A stretch of 64,000 nt of DNA from Mesorhabditis belari (taxonomy: Eukaryota > Nematoda > Chromadorea > Rhabditida > Rhabditidae), in NCBI GenBank assembly GCA_958450365.1, contig CAUEEP010000245.1, forward strand, positions 806,001 through 870,000, written 5' to 3'. Both the position numbers and the translations under genes were made by a program. Below, piece by piece: positions 42,739 to 53,125 of the stretch (position 1 is its first letter; every line of letters starts with the position of its first letter). The notes under the pieces were generated by a model, which was not told the origin of the DNA, did no database searches, and saw nothing but the letters and a program-made list of their open reading frames with translations.

Positions 42739-43358
42739 AAGTGGACAATCATCACCCGGTGTTCGACACAATACACAGCAAGCTTCAAAGGGCATCTGAC
42801 AAATGCCACACGTATCGTCTCCGCCAGCAGTCCACTTCCATTCGGCTGCCACCTAAATTGTTACAAATTAGCAATAGTTTTTTTTAAACGGAATATTTAA
42901 AGAACGTACATGCAATGCCTTTATTTTGATTCCTAAACGAGTCTTCGATGGCAAATCCACCGGTGGAGGCAAGCGAGCGATTGGGGCGTTCTAAGAAAAC
43001 GACGAAAATAAAAGTAAATATCAGAGTTAACCTCATCATTTATCGCATTCATCCGCAAAGGTCGAAAATTAGACCTAGACTCTAGATAGATTGAGGTGGA
43101 CTCTAAGCGCTAGGTTTCTAGGGATTTTCCTTACTTCAGTTCATTTTTCCCAACCGAGCTAGCCAGCGGCGTGGTGTCGCTGTCGACTACAAGTAAAAAA
43201 ACTGTCGACTACAAGTCCAGACCATAAAGCACCTTGGTTCGATCCCTTGGTCAACCAGTTTCCTCTGATTTTTAATCCTGCATGTTTTGCAGGTTATAAC
43301 TGGCTGCCAACTTGCTAAAAAAAATCATTACTTCGATTTTCATTGTTCCAAAGCCCAT
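42739..43358 (-). CDS. APC11-like RING subunit of the anaphase-promoting complex, 3' end not found
   Basis: Exons 43358-43332 (MGFGTMKIE), 42990-42910 and 42852-42739 join in phase 0. The third carries the first half of an APC11 RING-H2 (EWKW...[12 protein letters not shown], then PGDDCPL), where APC11 proteins have the zinc ligands C-x2-C and the PGDDCPL signature. APC11 is the catalytic RING of the anaphase-promoting ubiquitin ligase. The second half of the ring (CSH-x-FHxHC and CPMC) was not found downstream to 38.1 kb. Either an exon lies far off or the gene is truncated. The N-terminal extension ([13 protein letters not shown]) is unusual. Intron 1 contains a tRNA-like repeat. Confidence 0.75.
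43165..43256 (+). repeat. tRNA-like repeat with internal duplication
   Basis: GGCGTGGTGTCGCTGTCGAC begins it. CTGTCGACTACAAGT is present twice, and it ends TTGGTTCGATCCCTTGG. It lies in intron 1 of the APC11-like gene, antisense. Confidence 0.45.
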
Positions 43359-43660
43359 CCTTCCAAATGCCCGTAGCTTTACAGAAAAGAAGATCATTGG
43401 TAATCTAATGAGCTTCAAAAACTTATCAACTTTAAAAAAACTAGATCTCTTTTATCGATCAAATTTCTCAACTATATAGTTTCTCAACCATTCCTTTTTG
43501 TTGCACCCTTTCCAAAGGTGAATGAGGGACGATGAGTCAATCCGTTGGAATTTCCATCCACACTTCTCGTTGCCTTTTCGATTCTTCTTTTGATTCTAAA
43601 TGCATAGGGTTTACTACTCGATGTAGAAAACGTAAATATTTAACGAATTTTATGATTTAG

Positions 43661-44405
43661 GGTCACCCAAAGGGTCCCTACTATGTGCAGAATGAGACGG
43701 TGCATTTCGCGAGGAAGCACAAAGCCGATGATGGGCTCGAGTTTAATCGGTAAAGTTCAAAAATTGATTAGTTGATAATTCTTAAGATATTCAGTCAATT
43801 GATGGCTTTTTGGCTGTCCATATTTTAAAAAATGCGAGAAAAAGGTGTCCGCTTTTTGATCTGCTCAATAGCGAAAACATAGAAGAAAGGGTTGAATAAT
43901 TTCAACAATTTGCAAAAATTAGAATGATTTCTATTGGAATTAGAATGATTTCTAACGAATCTTTTCTATATTACAGTAATTTTAACGGCTATTTTAGTGA
44001 TGAGATCAAATTCGAGCCAGCGAAAATCGTGCCTGCTCACGAGTTACTCGAGAAAATGAAACAAAGAAAGATTGAGGTCGAAGTGCATCCAGATGATCGA
44101 AAACAAGATGGTTTGTTGAGGAAACTTTAAAAAAAAATCGTTTATTGTTTATTGTTTTATTGTTTTATTGTTTTATTGTTTTATTGTAAAAATTGTTCAT
44201 TCTAGATGATTATGTGAACGAGAAACAGGATCCCGATGAAAAGGATTACAAACAACATGTCAGTTTTGAATCATTTAAACATTTAAACATACATTTAAAC
44301 TTTAATTAACATTAACTTTCGAAAAATTTACCATTTTTTATTGAATAGATGAGCTTGAAAAGTAATAAAGCTTACAAGGAGATCCCACAAAATGACCGTA
44401 GCTGA
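43661..44405 (+). CDS. Unassigned gene, 5' end not located
   Basis: Exons 43661-43749 (GHPKGPYYVQNETVHFARKH), 43977-44110 (GYFSDEIKFEPAKIVPAHEL, LLEKMKQRKIEVEVHPDD), 44206-44258 (DDYVNEKQDPDEKDYKQH) and 44349-44405 (ending PQNDRS) join in phase. It is charged and rich in K, E and D, with no membrane segment in the visible part. Family not recognised. It diverges from the APC11-like gene with about 300 bp between them, a possible shared promoter. The last exon overlaps a segment duplicated at 55.5-55.9 kb, so it may be part of that repeat rather than a true exon. Confidence 0.5.
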
Positions 44406-44690
44406 TTTTGACGCCGTTGAGATGCAAGCGCCTATCGGACACGGGGAATCCGTTTCTGTATTCAGTTTTTGCCCATATTTAGAAACATGATGTCCAAGGT
44501 TTGAGTGTCTACTCGGGAAATCGTGCTGCGGACTTTTAAAAGCTCTTTTTCGTAACATCATATTAAAGCGAATATCTAAGCGCATACCGTAATCGTCTCG
44601 GGTTTTACGGTGATCGCGTTGAAATTCTTGGGAAATTGTGGGAATTCTGAGTCCTAAACCGCCATTATTTACACAAATAAGCTCTTTTCC
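44349..44690 (-). pseudogene. Inverted copy of the MSP gene's first-exon region, broken
   Basis: The minus strand here matches the plus strand of about 55535-55905, including exon 1 of the MSP-domain gene and the first part of its intron. In this copy the reading frame is closed right after the start (MAV then TAG, where the active gene has GAG). No other MSP exon follows, so this is a dead fragment. Confidence 0.7.
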
Positions 44691-45086
44691 GACCTGCAAA
44701 ATATGACCAGACGGCGTGGTGGCAAGTGCGCGCCTAGCCGACCCTCGTTTTCCATTTTGGCCGCAAGTTTAGATCCACTCCATTGTTCGAAACACCGATT
44801 CAAGTTTTTTTTGATGTAGGCCTTGCAGATTGTGATGAACTAGATTGTAAGGAAATATCAAATGTAGATTTTGGGCATTTATCAAATGTGCTAAATGCCA
44901 CAATCTCTATTGTTTCTCAAAATGTTTCTTCGAAGCTTTTCATGATGATTGCTAAAGTTATGTTAATGTTAATGTATGTTAAATTTTGTTGTTTACTAAA
45001 GGCTTTTAAGTAATTCATGATAGTGAATACTTTAGGAATTATAAAATACAAAAATCGCTAATTTTGCAAAAGGAAACAAAAGTTTT

Positions 45087-45171
45087 TCCCGGAGTGGATT
45101 CGAACCTGCGGCCAAAAAGGAAAGAGAAGATCGGGTACGCGCGCCTTTACCACTCCGCCATCGGGTCACAT
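45087..45171 (-). tRNA. tRNA-like sequence
   Basis: The minus strand reads GACCCGATGGCGGAGTGGTA (A box) through CAGGTTCGAATCC (B box) to CTCCGGG. The D arm is good and the overall length of about 85 nt suggests a variable arm or intron. A fragment with the same A-box region and GCGCGCGTACCCGATC lies at 45405-45456. Confidence 0.4.
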
Positions 45172-46166
45172 CTGGCGGGGCGGAAAAGAGGTTTTATAAG
45201 CCCCCGGCACGTAGACACGTAGGAAATTTTGACACTTTTTTCGTGTTTTTAAATATGGGCAAAAACTGGATTCTGGATACAGCAGCGACAAACAACAACT
45301 GAATACAAATTGTACGTGTCCGATAGGCGATAGGCGTTTGCAGGCGTTATGTGTACGTGTCCGATAGGTGTTTGCATCTCAAAGGCCACTTGCATCTCAA
45401 AGGAAAGAGAAGATGGCGGAGTGGTAAGGGCGCGCGTACCCGATCTTCTCTTTCCTGAACACTCTTTCCTGAACACTCTTTCCTGAACACTCTTTCCTGA
45501 ACACTCTTTCCTGAACACTCTTTCCTGAACACTCAGGCCATTTTATAGCATCTCCTTGTTAGTTTTCTACTAATAGTAAAACAAAATTCTATAAAATATT
45601 TTCAGTAATCCTCTCGCCGATCGTTTCTGAAGAAAAGCGGGTATTCTTCTTTTTATTTTCATTATTTTCCTTTTCAATCATATTCCCATAATAAACAAAC
45701 TGATTGTGCTCGATTCATATCATTTTTTTTTCTTTTTATATTTCAAAGCGTCAATTCCCTTTCCTTTATACTTATTTCCTTTGTGTGCAACTATTTAAAA
45801 GAGCTTGTGTCATTGAAAAAAAAACAATATTTTCTCACTTTTATAAATTATTTTGTCATAATCTTACCTTGAATTGCCTTGTGATCGTTCGCAATGATGT
45901 CATACAGTATTTTGAGCAATAAATATATTTGAGTTTAAAATATTCGACTTACAGATCGAATTTTGATCTACAACTTGACGAAAAACTCAAATACAGCTTT
46001 GAGCTCCATAAGATTACAGATTACGATAGTCTTTGAAATGTTGTAATTTTTTAGAAAAAGGGAGTTAGAAAAAGGGAATCCTTTATTCACTTCATCGAAG
46101 TGCTGGGAATTGTTTTAGTGAAGTGAATAAAGTGAGCGTTTCAATTCCTTTATAACTTTACATCTA

Positions 46167-46683
46167 CAGGGTGCGCCAAAAGTTCCCGTACTTGTATTTT
46201 CTATATTTTTGGCGATGTTAGATAGAAGATACGATTTTAAAAGTAAGAAATTCGAATTCCTCGCGAAAAACTGATTTAGAAAACGTTTCTGGTTAATTTA
46301 TAAGTGCAACACTATTTAAGACAAGTGATTGAGAAGAGGGTCCGCTCAGGGGCGCTTTGGTCGCACAGTTACAGGGTATAGTTACCGGGCACAGTTACAG
46401 GGCACAGTTACAGGGCACAGTTACAGGGCACAGTTACAGGGCACAGTTACAGGGCACAGTTACAGGGCATAGTTACCGGGCATAGTTACCGGGCACAAGA
46501 GAGTTACAGGGCACAAGACTATGCCCTGTAACTGTGCCCTGTAACTGTGCCCTGTAACTGTGCCCTGTAACTGTGCCCTGTAACTGTGCCCTGTAACTGT
46601 GCCCGGTAACTAAAATCGTATCTTCTATCTAACATCACCAAAAATATAGAAAATACAAGTACGGGAACTTTTGGCGCACCCTG
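46167..46683. mobile_element. Mariner-type MITE carrying an inverted 13-bp array
   Basis: 517 bp flanked by TA. The ends read CAGGGTGCGCCAAAAGTTCC and complement, and the arms pair for about 85 bp. The core is an array of GGGCACAGTTACA units (46370-46510) meeting its own complement (46515-46615), so the whole element can fold on itself. No transposase. Confidence 0.8.
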
Positions 46684-47226
46684 TACATCAGAATCGAAAT
46701 ATCTAAATATCGAAATATCTAAAATATTCGAGTATTATTCTTTCAGACGTGTCATATTTATTTTTGAACTAACAGCTGTTTTGAACTAACAAACAAAAAT
46801 GAAAGGCAATAGCAAAACCGATATTTAGAAAACAAGACAAAATAACGGTTTTACATTTTTCAAGCAGCATTTAAAGATATTGTTTATTTCTTTTGTATCC
46901 CTTTCAACGAATTTCCCCACATTGTCTGTCTGTTTTCTCTCAAAAGCCACCAAAATCGTTTCCACGCAGACATTTCTGGATGGAATTCGCAAAGAAATTG
47001 GCTTCCTCTAGAGATCTCCTTCAGCTATTTTTTTTTCTTTTTTGCCCTTTTCTCGAAATTCTTCCCCAAATCCCTCTCATTTGAGAAAAATCAATCGAAA
47101 TATCGAAAAAGCAAAGAAAAAGAAAAAGCTAAGATATAAAAAAATTTATGGAAATGTAAAAAAGAAAAACTTTTAGAAAAATTCTTTGCAATTTTTTTTG
47201 CAAAAAGTTTTCTAAAATCAAAAACT

Positions 47227-49215
47227 TTAGAATGTTTTCCCTGCTTTAAAGCCACGAAGAAGGTTTCGATTTTTGCGTACGAATTTTTGATGTGCTCGGC
47301 GGACTTTGTTTCTGGAAAAAAAAAGAAATCTTTAGTTTATAGGGGAAATCTTTTTGAGATAAGAATAAGAAGATTTTAAAGAAAAATTAAGCAACCACAG
47401 CTGATAAGGTTTAGCTATAATCTCGAGAAAAGTGTTGTAACTGTAGCTGACAAATAAAGAACTTGTTCAAGATTCAAAAGGCTTGTTTAAAACTACAAAA
47501 CAACTAGAAAAGTGTTTAATCGTCAAGTTTGAATACCTTTCATGCTAACCAATCGAAATCTCACCTCCTTTTCGCGAGTTTTCTCGCTTTTCTCTGTTGT
47601 CTTGCTTGTCGAATTCTTTTCAATCGTCTATCTCGAAGAACTTTTCTGATATGAGCACGGTGACGCTGCTTTTCTTTCTTTACTTCTTTTGGATCCTTGA
47701 AAGCTTTACGCTGAAAAATAAAATATACAATTCATTGTTGAGCCTTGCACTTGAAACCTTTTCCCGAGAAAATCCCGGGGTTGGTGCTTTAAAGAGTGGT
47801 AAAACTACCGTACCCCTTCAATTTACGCGAAATTTCATTTTTTTCATTCTTGTTCATTTCATTTGATTCTTTTCGCGTTTTTCTGATGTGGTCGCGTTTG
47901 TTTTTGCAGAAAACAAAGAGCTAAGCTACGTTTTTAACATCATTTTCTGTGGCGGAAGCTTTGTTTTTAGGGTTTTTTTTAGACCCATTTGCTTCCTGAC
48001 GATCTGCTCGACGAACTTGATGCCAACTAATGTTACCGTAAATACTGTAATAGTACCCCATCCCCCTCGTACGGTCGCGTAGTCGCAAAAGTTTTTTAGT
48101 ATTTAACTTTTTTCAAAGCGCCCGTACTTTCAAAAAATGCGTCTTTGGTATCAAAAAATAGCTGAAATTCAGGGCTATTTTTTGATACCGCAGCGAGCAT
48201 TCTAGCATAAATCAGTGTCGAGAAAAACTCGTTCAAAACTAGACTACGCAACACTCCGCACCGTCATTATGGGCGCGGGGGTACTATTACAGTATTTACG
48301 GTAAGTGTGGTTTTTATCATTTTCTATGGCGGAAGCTTTGTTGTTGTGAATTTTTAGTTGAAAAAAACGCAAAAAGAATAAAATGAAATGAATAAGAACG
48401 AAAAAAAGATGAAATTTCGCGTAAATTGGAGGGGTACGGTAGTTTTACCATGCTTTAAAGCGCAACCCCAGGATTTTCTCGGAAAAACGTCGCAAGTGAG
48501 CCTTGCATCTTTATCTTTATCAATACTTTAATATTTTTAATCCTTTTATCATATTACAAAAAAGGTAATGAGGGATTTATAGAACTGATCGAAAGTTTGC
48601 TTATCTTTCGAGTTTACAATAAAGTGCCAGATTTAAAAGTATTCAGCCGACAATTAGAGAATTTAAAAGAGATACTGTGATGAGACAAGAAACTGAGCTG
48701 TATCTACAGTATCCTCTTCCCCTGAATATCTTTCATAACCCACCAATGCTTGAACGATCGAGTTATTCGCAAAAATGTCCTCTCTTTTTGTGCGAACGAG
48801 ATTCTAGATTTTCGTTTAAAAGTTTCAAAGAAAAGAATTACACTACTGGACAATGAAATATGATATTTGAAAAACGATCGTCACTTTCGCGCGTCTGTAA
48901 CTCCCTTGTCTTTACCGCATTTCTAAATATTAATATTAACATTGTGTAGCCATTGAAAAGAGCTTTCAGAAAATGTATAACACTAATAGTTTAAACTCAA
49001 AGACAAGGGAGTTACAGACGCGCGAAAGTGACGATCTTTTTTCAAATATCATATTTCATTGTCCAGTACTGTACCTGTTCCGAATTTGTCAAGGCTGTCG
49101 AGTCATTCTGAAAATTCAAGCTTGTCATTTCAATTTTTCCCCTTGATCTCACCTTTTCTTCAGATTCACAATAGCAAAAAACGATCAAAATGGTGAGAAT
49201 GAAAAAGAATCGCAT
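47227..49215 (-). CDS. Small secreted, highly basic protein (gene 1)
   Basis: Complete minus-strand model, 108 residues. Exons: 49215-49153 (signal peptide MRFFFILTILIVFCYC, then ESEEK), 49107-49075 (NDSTALTNSEQ), 47710-47565 (RKAFKDPKEVKKEKQRHRAH, then RDRRLKRIRQARQQRKARK) and 47311-47227 (NKVRRAHQKFVRKN, ending GKTF). All junctions are in phase. A splice acceptor (TGTTCAG) ends one base before the ATG, as for a trans-spliced mRNA. The mature part is about 40 per cent K plus R after a short acidic/polar spacer. Family not recognised. It shares layout with the gene at 53126: a 21-codon first exon ending in phase 0, a small polar spacer exon, then basic exons. Confidence 0.75.
47749..48497. 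mobile_element. Mutator-like foldback element with 9-bp target duplication
   Basis: 749 bp in intron 2 of secreted basic gene 1, flanked by direct repeats GAGCCTTGC (47740-47748 and 48498-48506). The ends begin ACTTG, and the arms match for about 200 bp (GAGAAAATCC, AAACTACCGTACCCCT, TTTACGCGAAATTT). A 9-bp duplication and long inverted arms fit Mutator-like elements. A complete family A MITE is nested in the middle. The insertion is about 30 bp from the start of exon 3. Confidence 0.75.
48036..48301. mobile_element. Foldback MITE, family A copy 4 (nested)
   Basis: 266 bp with both ends intact and TA flanks, inserted in the centre of the Mutator-like element. Confidence 0.8.
48846..49066. 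mobile_element. 221-bp TA-flanked MITE
   Basis: The ends read CTGGACAATGAAATATGATA and complement, with TA on both sides. Arms pair for about 65 bp (GATCGTCACTTTCGCGCG, GTAACTCCCTTGTCTTT). It sits eight bases into intron 2 of secreted basic gene 1. Confidence 0.8.
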
Positions 49216-49660
49216 TCTGAACAAGAATTGTAATTGTAAAACAATTTTAAAGAGAAAATTTAGAGCAATTCAAATGTCAAAGCTTGCCTCAAAATTTTTA
49301 TGCAATTTCTTTTCTGAAAGCTCTTAAATGGAAGCCATTTTAGATCCAATTAAGGAATCAAAAAAAAAGTGGGAAAGAAAAGGGAAAACAAACAAGAAAA
49401 GGAGTGTTTTGATGAATGAATTATCTTGATTCAATGCCAATGAATGATTTTTGCCAATTCACACTTCACAGAGCTGAAGCTGAAGCTTTTATGTAAGGCA
49501 AAACCTGTTTTGAGAGAAAAATGGTCGTCTACTCAAATTATACATTTATTCACATGAATAATTTGGTAAAAACAATGCAGAAGCAAAACTTCTAAGCCCT
49601 AAAAAATAGAGGAAAAAGCCAAAGGAAAAGAACCAAACGTCAAAAGAACCAAACGGGATC

Positions 49661-49733
49661 GAACCCGTGACCTCTTGACCAGGATACAAGACTTCTAACC
49701 ACTCGGCTATGACGGCATGCATCTGGTGGGGGT
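49661..49733 (-). tRNA. tRNA-like sequence with variable arm
   Basis: On the minus strand: GCCGTCATAGCCGAGTGGTT, AGAAGTCTTGTATCC, variable-arm hairpin GGTCAAGAGGTC, and T arm ACGGGTTCGATCCCGT. The acceptor stem does not close well. Length and arm order match a type II tRNA. Confidence 0.5.
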
Positions 49734-49861
49734 AAGATATCGATAAGATATTGCTCTAGTGACTGGATTTGTCTGAGTTCACAATAAACTAATGCAACTA
49801 ATGCAACTAAACTAATAAACTAACTAATGCAATTATTGTTCTTAAAAAGCAAAAAAGTTAT

Positions 49862-49965
49862 GCTGCAGCGGGGTTCGAACCCTCGACACACACCGCACCG
49901 GAGACAGCCGTCAATTTGCATGCGAAAACCAAACAGAAATTATACTCGCGACTTTAGGGTAGTTC
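49862..49965 (-). repeat. tRNA-like mobile repeat, copy 2
   Basis: Reverse-strand copy of 29634-29735, differing by a TG insertion and few substitutions. Confidence 0.7.
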
Positions 49966-50054
49966 TGTTTGTTCAAGATTTTATGAAATTCATGAATTTC
50001 TTTGACTTGATCACCGATTTTAAGACAAGAAATTTGACTTTATTTTTTAAAATA

Positions 50055-50557
50055 GCCGTTGTAGCCAACCGGATAGGAGTCTTATCGGGGGGTAGTCAAA
50101 ACAGCGCCATAATAGAAAACGTTCAAAACAGCGCCGTCAAATTTCTCAAGATCCAAAAAACCAAGCCGGTTCAAGTTTACTGTGTCAAAAATTCCTCCCG
50201 TTCTTGGCGGCACATGATGCGGGTGAAACAGTTTTCTGAAAAGTTAATATTTCGTAGATAAAAAGAGCTTTTCAAAATGTGTGTCGAGTGATACTCAGTT
50301 GGTTAACTGAATATCTTTGAGATCATTTTGATGCTCTTCGTAGGGGGAAATATTAACTTTTCTAAAAAACTGTTTCACCCATCATGTAGCCAAGAACGCA
50401 AGGAATTTTTTGATATAAAACTTGAACCGGCTTGGTTTTTTGGATTTTGAGAAATTTGACGGCGCTGTTTTGAACGTTTTCTATTATGGCGCTGTTTTGA
50501 CTATCCCCCGTCTTGTCTCCTAGTCGGGGGGTTAAGGGTTCGATCCCGGCGGCTAGA
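50055..50557 (+). tRNA. tRNA-like sequence split by a transposon
   Basis: The 5' half is 50055-50086 (GCCGTTGTAGCCAACCGG...) and the 3' half 50510-50557 (TCCTAGTCGG..., GGGTTCGATCCCGGCGGC). Across the gap the acceptor bases GCCGTTG pair with CGGCGGC (two G-U). The inserted element's 8-bp duplication (GTCTTATC / GTCTTGTC) falls where the anticodon loop would be, between TAGGA and TCCTA. The T stem is short, so the ancestor was already divergent. Confidence 0.5.
50087..50509. mobile_element. 423-bp non-autonomous element, 8-bp target duplication
   Basis: The ends read GGGGG(G/A)TAGTCAAAACAGC and complement, with arms pairing for about 150 bp. It is flanked by GTCTTATC / GTCTTGTC (one mismatch). 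The TAGTCAAA and GCGCC motifs in the ends match the 836-bp element at 12884, so both belong to one family. No ORF. Confidence 0.75.
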
Positions 50558-51789
50558 AAGATTGATTCTTTTTCCCATTATTATGGGTTTTTTTCTTAAC
50601 AACATTTAGGGGTAATTAGGGGTAAAAATCTCCTCCGTTGTGTTGTAATTCATTATTCGTGTCGAATAAATAAATATACATACAAACAAGATATAAACAG
50701 ACTTAAAGACTCTTCTTTTTCGTCTCAACTTCATCAATTTCAAAGAAACTCCGAAAACATGTTTGATCTTGCCGCCAGAATTGTTTGATCTTGTTTGATC
50801 TGCTCTGTTTCTTCATTTCATCGTGTCATTTAATTAAGCCTGTCCTCACCGATCGTATTTTGAAATCTGTTTTCAAATCGAGCTCCATTGCCATTGTTGG
50901 CAGACCTGAAAAGCGAAAATCTAAAAATTTGGCAGGCACGCACGAAAAAAAAAATTTGGCTGCCTTTATTTGATGAAACGGGTTTTTAGCTCAATCTGAT
51001 CAAGGATATAAGAGAATTTTTGGAATCGAAAAGATTGATGAGAATGGATTTGCTTTTCTTTTCTTTTCATTTCCTTAGACAGAAATGACTTCTCGTAGAC
51101 AAAAGATTGCTTGTTTCAAAGTTAGAATCCCGCCGTGAACGATGTTTTGTGCATGAAAAGAGACAAGGTCAAAAAAAAGGGACAAGGACAAAAAAAAAAC
51201 AAGACAAAGCTGATCGTGAGATTTTGTTTTCTAGCCGAAAAATGATTGATTTGTCTTTTTGAATGAAATGAGTCATCCATTGCTCAAATCTAATGACGCT
51301 TGAGCACAAAAAGCAATCGTATTCTAGAATCGCTTATGCTTTCAGTTTTTTTGCCATTGTCTAGGTGCTGATCAAGTGATATTAGCAAATGAACCGATTT
51401 GACAAAGGAACCAAAAAGTTCAGTGATCTTTGAAGAAGTTCAGTTTTTTTTTTGCCCGTTTGTGATCGAAAGATCAAAAGAGTTCTGTCACTTTTCTGAT
51501 AAAGACATTGTTCAATCATTTTGTCTGGTGTAATTTGAGTACTGTAGACCTTTGTGCTTTATTCTTTATTCAGTTGCTTTATTCAGTTGAATAGCGACAA
51601 GACAAAATCACAATAATTACCCGGGACACCACTCAAAACACACCCAAAAGATAAATGGATACCTCAAGAAAGAATCACAGAGCAGTGTATAAAATAAAAA
51701 CGATTATAAAGCAAAAACGAAAACAAAAACATGAACGAAAACAAACAGAAAAGAACTAAAATTTGAATTTTGAAGATCCAAGTTATGTT

Positions 51790-52628
51790 CCAAGTTATGG
51801 ACACTAATGACTTGTATAAGTTAGCTCAGGTAAGTAACGTTGTGGTTACAATAATCTTTGACCACTTTGGCTATGGAATCTGCATAATTGCAGACTGGGA
51901 TAAGTGTTATAAGTCATTTTTTTGGCCTTTCGATCAAGTTCTCGATGTAAGTTAGGTACAATTTTTTTCTGTATTCTTGAAATGTTATATGACCGGTTGG
52001 CGTAAAATCGAGCGAGTATTCCACAAATAAAACAATCCAGCTGGCATGCCACATCTAATGTCTTATATAAGTTAGCTCAGGTAAGTAAAGTTGTGGTTAC
52101 AATAATCTTTGACCACTTTAGCTATGAAATTTGCATAATTGCAAACTGGGATAATAAGTCATTTTTGGTGTTATAAGTCATTTTTGGCCTACATTTTTTG
52201 GCCTTTCGATCAATTTCTCGATGTAATTTAGGTACAATGTTTTTCTGTATTCTTGAATTGTTGGCCGGCCGGTTGGCGTAAAATCGAACGAGTATTCCAC
52301 AAATAAAACAATTTCCACAATCCAGCTGGCATGCCACATCTAATATCTTATATCAGCCAGCTCAGGTAAGTAAAGTTGTGGTTACGGTAATCTTTGACCA
52401 CTTTAGCTATGGAATCTGCATAATTGCAGATTGGAATAAGTGTTATAAGTCATTTTTCGGCCTACATTTTTTGGCCTTTCGATCAAGTTCTCGATGTAAG
52501 TTAGGTATTGTACCTTCTGTATTCTTGTTTTTCTGTATTCTTGAATTGTTAGATGACCGGTTGTCGTAAAATCGAACGAGTATTCCACAAATAAAACAAT
52601 TTCCACAATCCAGCTGGCATGCCACATT
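51790..52628. repeat. 280-bp unit repeated three times in tandem
   Basis: Three head-to-tail copies (about 51790-52050, 52055-52345 and 52346-52628), each with TTAGCTCAGGTAAGTAA, TCTTTGACCACTTT, CGATGTAA-TTAGGTA and AATCCAGCTGGCATGCCACA. Copies differ by small indels. No conserved ORF. Confidence 0.85.
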
Positions 52629-53125
52629 TACAATGAAAAGATCGAATCGTCAAACGAGATTCGGTAACATTTTTTTGCGATAGCAATTTTTTTTTTTTTT
52701 TTGAGGGAGATCGCCGGGAGACGATAAAAGCAGAAAGATGCGATGGAGGCGATGTTGGGTATTTGAACCGGTCTCATAAAAAAAAGAAAAAACGGAGGAG
52801 GAAGGAAGTCAGATGACTTCTAGCAGACACTTTTCCTTAAAGGAGGTGCTTGTAGAGGCTGTAGGGATGACTGGGGGGGTGGAGAGGATGACGAGGCCGA
52901 TCCTCCTCTCCACTCTCCTCACCCACCCCAAACAAGCGGCTCGAAAATAGCATAAAAGCCAACCCACCATAAACACCAATCTCATTTTTGCTCCAGTTTT
53001 TTTTTTGGAAATAGAAACGATCCCTTTCTTCTTCTTCTTCTTTTGGTCTATATCTTGATTCTTCTAATATCATTACTTTTTATATTTCATTTTAAATTCT
53101 TACTTTATCTAACAAATTTCCAGCA

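Larger units (their letters stand above)
44406..47226. other. Spacer with tRNA-like fragments and a mariner-type element
   Basis: It holds a degenerate tRNA-like piece (about 44711-44775), the tRNA-like gene at 45087, a truncated plus-strand copy (45405-45456) followed by a CTCTTTCCTGAACA tandem repeat (45457-45536), and the element at 46167-46683. No gene recognised. Confidence 0.5.
49216..53122. other. Spacer between the two secreted basic genes
   Basis: The probable divergent promoter region of two head-to-head genes, filled with tRNA-like sequences (49661, 49862, 50055/50510), a transposon (50087) and a 280-bp tandem repeat (51790-52628). ORFs at 49827-50261 and 50785-50973 are not supported. 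Confidence 0.5.

Noticed and set aside
50087..50261. Coding ORF running from about 49827 into this element
   Set aside because: It crosses the tRNA-like repeat and the arm of a transposon, so it is a chance frame.
51770..51955. Small ORF in the 280-bp tandem repeat
   Set aside because: Not conserved between the three units.
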